This document shows positions 10,204 through 17,896 of a stretch of DNA of 64,000 nt, in pieces. The translations under genes were made by a program, and so were the position numbers. The stretch is from Caldimonas mangrovi (GTDB lineage Bacteria > Pseudomonadota > Gammaproteobacteria > Burkholderiales > Burkholderiaceae_C): positions 248,001 to 312,000 of the forward strand of contig NZ_JAMKFE010000005.1 in the NCBI RefSeq assembly GCF_023721835.1, written 5' to 3'. Numbering within the stretch: position 1 is the first letter of the stretch; each line of letters opens with the position of its first letter. Below the pieces are notes generated by a model that saw only the letters and a list, made by a program, of their open reading frames with translations, did no database searches and was not told where the DNA came from.

Positions 10204-10506
10204 TGTCTCCACGGTACCTCCGCCTACAACCGGCCTCCCTGAGGGGCTTGCGGCGAAATTGCATTTGTTTGAGCCGTATTCATACCGTACCGGACGGGCC
10301 GCCACGATTGCATGTGTTGTTTCAATTGTTAATCGGCTGGCCGTCCACGTGCATGGCATTTTCTGACGGGCGCGCCGTTTGCTCCCGCTGTAGGACACCG
10401 GCGGACAGGCCCGCGTGCAGGCAGCCGACACGAGGCGGCTGGCCCGGCTCCTACGATGCTTTTCACCGAGTTGGCCAGGCGCGGCCATGGATGCAGGAGG
10501 TTGCAG
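10204..10506. promoter_or_regulatory. Divergent intergenic region upstream of the response regulator
   Basis: 303 bp without a gene. It contains a locally AT-richer stretch (about 10250-10345, with CATTTGTTTGAG and TTTCAATTGTTAATC) that probably holds the minus-strand promoter of the regulator and a plus-strand promoter for the small membrane protein. I could not define convincing -35/-10 pairs. Confidence 0.35.
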
Positions 10507-10680
10507 ATGTCGAATTGGACAGTGGGTTTGAAGGTGGTGGCCCTGGTCGTGAGCGTGCTCGCGGCGGTCGGCGTCGCACTCGGCACCGAGGCCGGCGAGG
10601 CGCTGTTGCTGCTGGTCAGCGTACCGGCCGCCGCCGCCGTCGCCATCGGTGTCTCGGCTTTCATCGATCTCGACCGGTGA
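10507..10680 (+). CDS. Small hydrophobic membrane protein, 57 aa
   Basis: The ATG at 10507 follows a good AGGAGG six bases upstream. The product has two hydrophobic stretches (residues ~7-24 and ~30-50) separated by GTEAGEA, and an acidic end (FIDLDR). It is probably an inner-membrane hairpin protein of unknown role. It precedes pagL by 81 bp on the same strand, so co-transcription is possible. I do not recognise a family. Confidence 0.65.
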   Translation: MSNWTVGLKVVALVVSVLAAVGVALGTEAGEALLLLVSVPAAAAVAIGVSAFIDLDR

Positions 10681-10761
10681 ACGTGCTCCGGCACGACGGT
10701 TGCAAGCTCTGCGGCGTGAGCCGGGTGGGGGCAGGGGGTGTTGCAGACGAGGTCGTGAGTC

Positions 10762-11376
10762 GTGCTGTTCTTCTCCTTCTACCGCTGGTTCATGCGGGCA
10801 TCGGTGGGCAAACGGTTCTGTGTGGCGTTGCTGTGTGGCGCGTCGCTGCTGGCCGCCAAACCGAGCCGAGCCGCTGATGCTTCTTCTTTCCCCGCGTGGA
10901 TGCCCGAAGTGGGCTTCGTGCAAATCGGGCGCGCCCAAGAGACGCGAGCCACCGTCTTCGGACTGATCTGGCCTTGGGAAAAGGCCTGGCGCATGGGTGG
11001 CGGGCAGTGGTCGGGCTACTGGGAGCTGGCGCTGGGCCGCTGGAGCACGCCCGGCGTCGACGGGCGCGACCGGGCCTGGGTCACCCAGTTCGGAGTGACG
11101 CCGGTGTTCCGGTTCCGTCCGAGCGAGGGGCGCTCTCGCTGGTTCCTCGAGGCCGGCATCGGCCTGACGGTGATGAGCCCCATTTACCGCAGCCCGAGCA
11201 AACGTTTCAGCACTGCGTTCAATTTCGGCGACCATCTGGCGGTCGGCCGCAACTTCGGCGAGAACGCGCAGCATGAGCTGTCGCTGAGATACCAGCACTT
11301 CTCCAATGGCGGCGTCGACCACCCGAATCCCGGTGAAGACTTCATCCAATTGCGCTACGCCACGTCGTTTCGCTGA
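10762..11376 (+). CDS. pagL: Lipid A 3-O-deacylase, PagL family
   Basis: Outer-membrane acyloxyacyl hydrolase that removes the 3-O acyl chain of lipid A. With the GTG start at 10762 it is 204 aa. A hydrophobic segment (FCVALLCGASLLAA) and an A-x-A-type site near residue 38 look like a signal peptide. The C-terminal motif RYQHFSNGG...PGEDFIQLRY carries the catalytic set: His179, Ser181 and Glu192, with spacing close to the P. aeruginosa His126/Ser128/Glu140. The protein ends in Phe-Arg, and the mature part is a short beta-barrel of normal size. An ATG at 10792 is an alternative start. Confidence 0.88.
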   Translation: MLFFSFYRWFMRASVGKRFCVALLCGASLLAAKPSRAADASSFPAWMPEVGFVQIGRAQETRATVFGLIWPWEKAWRMGGGQWSGYWELALGRWSTPGVDGRDRAWVTQFGVTPVFRFRPSEGRSRWFLEAGIGLTVMSPIYRSPSKRFSTAFNFGDHLAVGRNFGENAQHELSLRYQHFSNGGVDHPNPGEDFIQLRYATSFR

Positions 11377-11420
11377 TGCGGTAAGGTTCAGGGCCTGCGT
11401 GGTATGAACACGCCCCACCC

Positions 11421-11840
11421 ATGCCGACCCCTGCCAATCCTCAGAAATTCGCCGTCGACGTCCATCCCAGCCGCATCGACGGCATGGGCGCCTTCGCGGC
11501 CGAAGCCATTCCCGCCTACAAGAAGATCGGCGAGATCCGCGGCGAGCCCATCAGCGTGCGCGAGGCGCGCCGCCGCGCCAAGCACCAGCAGCGCATCATG
11601 ATCGTCGAGATCTCGGACAAGCGGGCCATCGATGCGTCCGCTTCCCAGGACCCCATGCGCTACACCAACCACTCGTGCTCGCCGAACACGGTGCTGCGCA
11701 TCCAGCGCGGCAGGGTGGAGTTCTATGCGCTGCGCAACATCGCGAGCGGCGAGGAGCTGACCGCCAACTACGGCGAGACACACCACGAGGGCAAGCTCGA
11801 ATGCCGCTGCGGCGCGCCGAATTGCGCGGGGCGGATCTGA
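11421..11840 (+). CDS. SET-domain protein (putative lysine methyltransferase)
   Basis: 139 aa, almost entirely a SET domain. It has an N-terminal GMGAFAAEAIPA block, NHSCSPN at 83-89 (SAM-binding/pseudoknot), GEELTANYG at 110-118 (catalytic Tyr) and a post-SET zinc cluster CRCGAPNC at 128-135. All conserved parts are present, so it is probably active. Bacterial SET proteins are known but their targets are mostly undefined. It is convergent with ligD (18 bp gap) and lies near Ku, whose tail is lysine-rich. Confidence 0.88.
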   Translation: MPTPANPQKFAVDVHPSRIDGMGAFAAEAIPAYKKIGEIRGEPISVREARRRAKHQQRIMIVEISDKRAIDASASQDPMRYTNHSCSPNTVLRIQRGRVEFYALRNIASGEELTANYGETHHEGKLECRCGAPNCAGRI

Positions 11841-11858
11841 ACGCGGTCCGGCCGGTGT

Positions 11859-14369
11859 CTAGATCTCGACGCCCAGCGCCTTCATCATCTTGACGCTCAA
11901 CGTCTTGCGCTGCGCGTCGTAGTCGGCCCACGCCGCTGCGGCGTCCTTTGCGTGGGCCAGCGCATTGCGGATGTTGAAGCAGGCGCCGCGCAGGTCCTTG
12001 CGTGTCGACAGTTCGTCCCAATGCAGCGGCATCGAGACCGGCGCTCCTTCGCGGGCGCGCAGCGAGTACGCCGAGATGGCGGTCGCGCCGCGGCCGTTGC
12101 GCAAGTAGTCGATGAAGATGCGGCCGTCACGCTGCGACTTCGACAGCCGGGCGGTGAAACGTTGCGGCGCGATCGTCGCCATCCGCGTCGCGACGGCTTT
12201 CGCGAACGCCTTCACTTCGTCCCATCCGCGTGTGGCTTTCAAGGGCACGACCACATGCAGGCCCTTGCCGCCGGTCGTCTTCAGGAAGGTGGCCAGCCCC
12301 AGTTCTTCGAGCAGCACGCGTGTCAGCTGCGCGGCTTCGACCACCTGCGTCCACGGCAGATCGGAGTCGGGGTCCAGGTCCATCGTGATGCGGTCGACCT
12401 TGTCGGGCTTCGGTGCGCGCGCACCCCAGGTGTGCAGCTCGACATTGCCGTATTGCGCGAGCGCGACGATGCCCTCGGGCCGCGTCACCATCACCTGCTG
12501 GTCGGTGCCGTCGCTCGCCGGCACCTCGACGCTTTCGACACCGGGCGGCAAGGCCGTCTCGATGTGCTTCTGGAAGAAGCATTCGCCGCCGGTCCCCTGC
12601 GGACAGCGCAGCAGGCTCAGCGGGCGCTTCAGCAACTGCGGCAGCAGGTGTTCGGCGATGGCCTCGTGGTAGCGCACGACGTCGAGCTTGGTCACGCGCG
12701 GCACGCTGAAGACGATGCGCTCGGGGCTGGTGATGCGCACGCCCATCACGGCGTCCTTGCCGCGCTGTGCTGCGGGTGTGCCCGTGCGGGGGGCGGTGTT
12801 CGGGGTCTGCATGGCGCGGTTCTCCTTGATCGGCCGGGCCTGTTCGCGCACCACCTCGCGCGCGGGCTTGTCTTCGCGCAGGCCCACGAACGAGGCCTGG
12901 CGCAGCAGGCCGTCGCGGCTCCAGGTCGCAAAGCGCACCTGCGCGACGTGGCGCGGCTGCACCCAGTGCACCTTCGATGCGCCCGGCAGGGCCGGCTTGC
13001 GACGGAACGGGCAGGTGCCGGTCTCGTCGGGCTGCAGGCGCTTGCGCATCGCTTCGAGCCCGGCGGTGTCGAGCCCGCTGCCGACGCGGCCGGCATAGTC
13101 GAGCTGGCCGTCGTCGCCCCACACGCCGACCAGCAGTGCGCCCAGGTGGCCGCGGCTGCCGCGCGGCTCGGTATAGCCGGCGATCACCACTTCCTGTTCC
13201 GCGCGGCATTTCAGCTTGATCCAGTGCGGCGAGCGTCCGGCGCGGTAGGGCGCATCGAGCCGCTTGCCAATCAGGCCCTCGAGCCCGAGCCGGCACGCTG
13301 CGTCGAGCACCGCCTGGCCGACGTGGCGGGGGTCGAGCGGCTTGCTGCGGCTCAAGGCGGCATCGGCGGGCAGGGTGGCGAAGATCGCGTCGAGCACGGC
13401 GAGCCGCTCGGTCAGCGGTTGGTCGCGCAGGTCCTGCCCCTGCCACCACGGCACGTCGAACACGATGTACTCTACGTCGGCCGCGCCGTTGTCTAGCATG
13501 GCCTGCAGGGCATGGAAGTCGGTGTGGCCCTGTTCGTCCATCACGACGATTTCGCCGTCGAGCCAGCCGGGGCCCAGCTTCAGGCGGGTGAGCTGCTGCG
13601 CCAGCCGCGGCAGGCGCTCGGTCCATTCCAGCCCGTTGCGGCTGAAGATGCGGGCGCGCCGCCCATCGAAGCGCGTCAGCATCCGGTAGCCGTCGTACTT
13701 GATCTCATAGGCCCACAGGTCGCTCGCCGGCGGCCGGTCGACCAACATGGCGAGCTGCGGCTCGACCAGTTCGGGCAGCGGCTGCTCGCTGGCCTTCTTG
13801 CGGCCGCGTTTTTTGACCGGCGCCGCCGCCTTGTGCGGGAGCGGCTCGTGCAGCACCGCATCGCCGTCGCCGGCTCTGGCGTGGCGGTCGCGGCGCTTCT
13901 TCAGCATCCATTGCGAGCGATCGCCGCCGGTGCGAAACAGCACCCACGAGCCGTGCAGCCGGCTGCCGCGCAGTTCGAAGTGCAGCTTGCCGCGCCGCAG
14001 CGCTTCGTCGACGTCGTCTTCGGGGACCCACTCTCCGCGGTCCCACACCGCGACATCGCCGGCACCGTAGTGGCCCTTCGGGATGGTGCCCTCGAAACTC
14101 GCGTAGTCGAGCGGATGGTCTTCGACCTCGACGGCCAGGCGCTGGATGTCGGGATCCAGGCTGGGTCCCTTGGGGACGGCCCAGCTCTTCAGCGCGCCGC
14201 CCCATTCGAGCCGGAAGTCATAGTGCAGCCGGCGGGCGTCGTGCCGTTGGATCACGAACTGCAGAGGCGTGTCGGCCCGGGGGCGACGGTGTGCGGCGCC
14301 GGCAGGTTCGGGCGACTGGCGGAAGTCGCGCTTCGCGTGGTAGGTCGAAAGCGGGTCGTCGCGTCGCAT
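11859..14369 (-). CDS. ligD: Multifunctional DNA ligase D for non-homologous end joining
   Basis: 836 aa with three domains in Pseudomonas-type order. The 3'-phosphoesterase (~35-155) has QRHDARRLHYDFRLE and WAVPKGPS. The ATP-dependent ligase (~205-515) has catalytic Lys224 in EIKYDGYR and DGEIVVMD. The primase-polymerase domain (~545-830) has TMDLDPDSDLPW (metal-binding Asp residues) and TGGKGLHVVVPL. It seals and fills ends brought together by Ku. It lies 12 bp after ku in the same transcript. Confidence 0.96.
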   Translation of the reverse strand: MRRDDPLSTYHAKRDFRQSPEPAGAAHRRPRADTPLQFVIQRHDARRLHYDFRLEWGGALKSWAVPKGPSLDPDIQRLAVEVEDHPLDYASFEGTIPKGHYGAGDVAVWDRGEWVPEDDVDEALRRGKLHFELRGSRLHGSWVLFRTGGDRSQWMLKKRRDRHARAGDGDAVLHEPLPHKAAAPVKKRGRKKASEQPLPELVEPQLAMLVDRPPASDLWAYEIKYDGYRMLTRFDGRRARIFSRNGLEWTERLPRLAQQLTRLKLGPGWLDGEIVVMDEQGHTDFHALQAMLDNGAADVEYIVFDVPWWQGQDLRDQPLTERLAVLDAIFATLPADAALSRSKPLDPRHVGQAVLDAACRLGLEGLIGKRLDAPYRAGRSPHWIKLKCRAEQEVVIAGYTEPRGSRGHLGALLVGVWGDDGQLDYAGRVGSGLDTAGLEAMRKRLQPDETGTCPFRRKPALPGASKVHWVQPRHVAQVRFATWSRDGLLRQASFVGLREDKPAREVVREQARPIKENRAMQTPNTAPRTGTPAAQRGKDAVMGVRITSPERIVFSVPRVTKLDVVRYHEAIAEHLLPQLLKRPLSLLRCPQGTGGECFFQKHIETALPPGVESVEVPASDGTDQQVMVTRPEGIVALAQYGNVELHTWGARAPKPDKVDRITMDLDPDSDLPWTQVVEAAQLTRVLLEELGLATFLKTTGGKGLHVVVPLKATRGWDEVKAFAKAVATRMATIAPQRFTARLSKSQRDGRIFIDYLRNGRGATAISAYSLRAREGAPVSMPLHWDELSTRKDLRGACFNIRNALAHAKDAAAAWADYDAQRKTLSVKMMKALGVEI

Positions 14370-14381
14370 CGCGGCGCCTCC

Positions 14382-15407
14382 TTACGCTCGCTTGCGCGCA
14401 GCGGGCGTCTTGGCGGCGGTGGTCGACTTGCGCGCAGGCGTCTTCTTCGCGGCGGCCTTGCGCGCCGTGCTGCCGCTGCGGGCTGCACGCTTGGCGCTCG
14501 CGCCGTCAGTGCGCTTGGCGGCAGGAGCGGGCGGCGGGGCGCTCGGCTTCTTGCCACCCACATGCATCGGCTTCACCTTGCCGCCGCCGCCCGCAGATCC
14601 CTTGCCGCCCTCGGCGCGCTGCACGCTCTGGCGCAGCGCGGCCATCAGGTCGATCACCTGCGCGCCGCCCTCGGCGCGGGTCTCTTCCCCGGCTGGCGTC
14701 AGCGTGTGGGTCTGGCCGGACTCGATCTTGGCGTCGATCTGCGTCAGCAGGTCTTCACGGTAGGTGTCGCGATACTGGGCTGGCTGCCAGTCTTGCGACA
14801 TCTCGTCGACCAGGCGTTGCGCCATCTCGAGTTCGCGCGCACCGACGCCCACCGCCTTCAGGTCGCTGTCGGGCACGTACAGGTCGCCGGGCTCCAGCAC
14901 CTCGTCGGCGAAGCGCATCGTGTTGAGCATCAGCACCTCGCCTTCGACCAGCAGGGCGGCGAGGTGCTGCTTGCTGTGGATGACGACCTTGGCAATGCCG
15001 GCGCGGCCGCTGGCTTGCATCACCTGGCGCAGCAGCGCATAGCCCTTCTCGCCGCGCTTGCCCACTTCCAGGTAATAGGGGGTCTCGAAGTAGGCCGGTG
15101 AAATCTGCCCGGCGTCGACGAAGCCGAGGATCTCCACCGTCTGCGTCGCCTCCGGGTTCGCCCGGCGGAAGTCCTCATCCGACATCAGCACGTATTCGCC
15201 TTTCTCGTACTGATAGCCCTTGACGATGTGCTCGCTCTCGATCGGCTCGCCGGTGCGCTTGTTGATGCGGCGGTAGCCCACCGGCGCCATGTCGCGCCGG
15301 TCCAGCCAGTCGAAATCGAGATCGTTCTTGCGCTGCGCAGCGCGCAAGGTGACGGGGATGTGCACCAGCCCGAAGGTGATGGCGCCTTTCCAGACGACAC
15401 GTGCCAT
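14382..15407 (-). CDS. ku: Ku homodimer protein of bacterial NHEJ
   Basis: 341 aa. The Ku core runs from VVWKGAITFGLVHIPV through IVKGYQYEKGEYVLM, IHSKQHLAAL and AQRLVDEMS. Residues from ~260 form a long Lys/Ala/Pro tail with KKTPARK-type repeats, like histone H1, expected to hold DNA. The ATG at 15407 opens directly at the conserved core; the frame further upstream reads into the next gene. Order: SemiSWEET-like gene, ku, ligD, with 19 and 12 bp gaps. Confidence 0.95.
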   Translation of the reverse strand: MARVVWKGAITFGLVHIPVTLRAAQRKNDLDFDWLDRRDMAPVGYRRINKRTGEPIESEHIVKGYQYEKGEYVLMSDEDFRRANPEATQTVEILGFVDAGQISPAYFETPYYLEVGKRGEKGYALLRQVMQASGRAGIAKVVIHSKQHLAALLVEGEVLMLNTMRFADEVLEPGDLYVPDSDLKAVGVGARELEMAQRLVDEMSQDWQPAQYRDTYREDLLTQIDAKIESGQTHTLTPAGEETRAEGGAQVIDLMAALRQSVQRAEGGKGSAGGGGKVKPMHVGGKKPSAPPPAPAAKRTDGASAKRAARSGSTARKAAAKKTPARKSTTAAKTPAARKRA

Positions 15408-15426
15408 GGCACGTATGCGGCAAACG

Positions 15427-15714
15427 CTATGCCTGCGTCGCGCCCGCCCGTGCACTCTGGCGGCGGGTGTTGCGCCGGTAGATCGCCTGGCCGGCGATCG
15501 CACTGCACAACAAGGCGACGTTGACGAACAGGAACACCCAGTTCTGCAGCAGCGCGCTGTAGATCGAGAAGCCGAGCGACGCCGCCGACTGGCCGATGAA
15601 CAGCCAGGACGAGACGCCGCGGCTGTCACCGCTGCGCCACTGCTTGCGCACCTGGTGGAAGATGGTCCACAGCAGGATGGCCGCACTGGCCCATCCGATC
15701 AGCTCAGTTGTCAT
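15427..15714 (-). CDS. SemiSWEET/PQ-loop-like small membrane protein
   Basis: About 95 aa with three hydrophobic segments and the layout of a SemiSWEET half-transporter: an ALLWTIFHQVRKQWRSGDSRG block followed by GVSSWLFIGQSAASLGFSIYS and FVNVALL. The classical Pro-Gln is replaced by His-Gln (FHQV). It starts 22 bp after the AsmA-like stop and ends 19 bp before ku, so it is probably co-transcribed with both. Transport of small sugars is the family expectation; nothing in the context proves it. Confidence 0.65.
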   Translation of the reverse strand: MTTELIGWASAAILLWTIFHQVRKQWRSGDSRGVSSWLFIGQSAASLGFSIYSALLQNWVFLFVNVALLCSAIAGQAIYRRNTRRQSARAGATQA

Positions 15715-15736
15715 GCATGGGTCCTGAAGCAAAAAA

Positions 15737-17833
15737 TCAAGGCGTGCGCGCGGGCGGAGCCGGCTCGCCGGTACGTGCGCTGCGCAGGCGCTGCAGCGCC
15801 TGGCCGCAGCCCTGCCGGGTGCCGGTGCTGGCGCCGGGATCGATCAGCGGGATCACGGCGGCCAGCGGATTCACCGCGGCCAGCGCGGCAGCCGCCAGCA
15901 CCTTGAGCCCGATGCGTCCCGCGTCCAGGCGCACCTGCGGGTCGGCAAAGCGGCCCTGCACGTGGATCGGCGAACGCAGCGAGAGCGGCGAAAAGTCTTT
16001 CGGCCGCGCCATCAACGTGAGGTCGAGTTGCTCACGCGCGAGCGACACCGAGCCGTCGACCAGCACCAGCGTGTCCGGCGTGTCGATCAGCCCCAGCTCG
16101 CTCTTCAGCTGTCCGTCGTCGGCCACGAAGCGCATCACCGCGCACCGCATCGGCAGGCGCCGGTCGCCGGTGATCAGCAGGCCGAGGCCTTCGGCCACGT
16201 CGATGCCCAGGGCCTCGACCACCAGGTGCGACAGCTCGCCGTCATGGACCCACAGCGACGCCGTGCCGTCGAGCGAGCCCAGCATCGCCGCCGTGGAGCG
16301 TCCGACGCCCCGGAACTGGGCACGGCCCGACATCGACCCGGTGACGTACGCCGGTGCCGTGGCGCCCTCGCGGGCCTGTTCATCGCGCGGGTTGCGCGCC
16401 TGCAGCCACTGTTCGAGCCGCACGTCGGCCAATTGCAGGTCGACGTCCCAGCGCGGTGCGGCGGGACGGCTGTCGAGCACCAGCGCGCCGCGCAGCTTGC
16501 CGCCGGACGTGTCGGCGACCACCTCGTCGATGCGCAGCACGCCGCCTTGCAGCCTGACATGGGCCTGCAGGGGCCGCAGGTCGCGCAGATAGGCGGTACC
16601 GAGGTCGAGCATCTCGAGGTCGAAGCGCACGTCGGCATTCATGATCCGCAGCGAGGGAAGGTTGAACTCGCGCTGGGGCAAGACCTGGCCGTCGGCCCCT
16701 GGCGGCCGGCCGCTGCCGGCGCCCCGGGGCGCACCGAAGGCCGGTCCCAGGTCGGCCAGGACGAGGCGCTCTCCGGTCAGCTTGCCGGACAGCAGCGGCA
16801 CCTGCGGCCGACGGTCGAACGTGAAATGTCCGCCCAGTCGGCTGGTGCCCACCGCCGCTTCGCGCACGGCGGCCTTCCAGACCCGGCCTTCTTTCGCCAA
16901 TTGCCCGTCGAGCTTGAAGGGCGGTGTGGTCGGCAGGGTCACGCCCCACGGTGCGCCGGCCGTCGCCAGCGAGTTACCCTGCACCGAGAACTGCCCGTCG
17001 AAGCCGTGCAGCCGCAGCAGATCGATCGCGTGTCCGTCGAAGGCGTATTTCGCCTGGCCGGCACTCGCGCTCGCAGTCACCGGTACCGGCTCGCCTTGCC
17101 CCTCCTGCGCCAGCAGCGGCAGGGCACCCGACGACGTGATGCGGAACTCGAACTCCGCCTTGCGATAGCTTCCGTCGCCCTGCAGCACCACCCCGCGCGC
17201 GGAGCGGCCCGCCTGGCTGCCTTCGTCGGTGCGCGCCTGCGCCTGCAGCACCAGCTGCAGCACGGCGTCGCGGTATCGAACGTCGCCGCGGCCGACCACC
17301 AGCCGCTCGAATTCGGGCGCCTCGAAGTCGCGCCCGGGCGGGGCCGGTTTGGGTTCGCCGAACTGCCAGTTGGCACGGCCGTCGGCGAGCCGCCACAGCG
17401 TGGCATCGATCGCGTCGACCTCGAACGCACGCACGCGCAGCGGCGGTGCCGCTGGGTCGCCGCGATGGCGCCATTGCGCGAGCAGGCTGGAATAGGGGAG
17501 CTTCAGGTACACGCCTTCGGCGTCGACAAACCCGGACGGCTGCCCAGCGTCAGCGGCCCAACCCGGTGGGCCGATCACGAAGCGGTCGGTGCGCAGCCGC
17601 ACGCTGCCGAGCAGCCGCAGCTTGAATTCGTCACCGATCGTCACCTCGCGTTGCAGGCGCTGTTCGAGCTGGCGTTCGAACGGGCCGCGCAGGAAGGGCC
17701 AACCCGCGGCCTCGCAGATCAACAACAGGGCAACCAGGCCCGCGAGCGCCACGCCCGCGATGGCCCAGGGGCCGCGCACCGAAAGCCGCGGTCGAGGGGC
17801 GGGTTGCGGGGAGGGGGGGGCGGCATCGGTCAC
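15737..17833 (-). CDS. AsmA-family inner-membrane-anchored protein
   Basis: 698 aa. A Pro-rich cytoplasmic start is followed by one membrane anchor (~25-48), then the AsmA N-terminal signature (FLRGPFERQLEQRLQREVTIG) and a long periplasmic repeat region of amphipathic beta strands. It ends in the AsmA_2-like part with VHDGELSHLVVEALG and DGSVSLAREQLDLTL. AsmA-like proteins affect outer-membrane lipid or protein homeostasis and some bridge the envelope. It follows the M50-HlyD gene after 63 bp, so it could be read with the secretion block. An 8-C run occurs in its fifth to eighth codons. Confidence 0.88.
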   Translation of the reverse strand: MTDAAPPSPQPAPRPRLSVRGPWAIAGVALAGLVALLLICEAAGWPFLRGPFERQLEQRLQREVTIGDEFKLRLLGSVRLRTDRFVIGPPGWAADAGQPSGFVDAEGVYLKLPYSSLLAQWRHRGDPAAPPLRVRAFEVDAIDATLWRLADGRANWQFGEPKPAPPGRDFEAPEFERLVVGRGDVRYRDAVLQLVLQAQARTDEGSQAGRSARGVVLQGDGSYRKAEFEFRITSSGALPLLAQEGQGEPVPVTASASAGQAKYAFDGHAIDLLRLHGFDGQFSVQGNSLATAGAPWGVTLPTTPPFKLDGQLAKEGRVWKAAVREAAVGTSRLGGHFTFDRRPQVPLLSGKLTGERLVLADLGPAFGAPRGAGSGRPPGADGQVLPQREFNLPSLRIMNADVRFDLEMLDLGTAYLRDLRPLQAHVRLQGGVLRIDEVVADTSGGKLRGALVLDSRPAAPRWDVDLQLADVRLEQWLQARNPRDEQAREGATAPAYVTGSMSGRAQFRGVGRSTAAMLGSLDGTASLWVHDGELSHLVVEALGIDVAEGLGLLITGDRRLPMRCAVMRFVADDGQLKSELGLIDTPDTLVLVDGSVSLAREQLDLTLMARPKDFSPLSLRSPIHVQGRFADPQVRLDAGRIGLKVLAAAALAAVNPLAAVIPLIDPGASTGTRQGCGQALQRLRSARTGEPAPPARTP

Positions 17834-17896
17834 GCCCCCAAGCCGGCAAGCGGCATACCCGGGCGTTCGGCCGGCATGGCTGCGTGCGGCCAGCGG

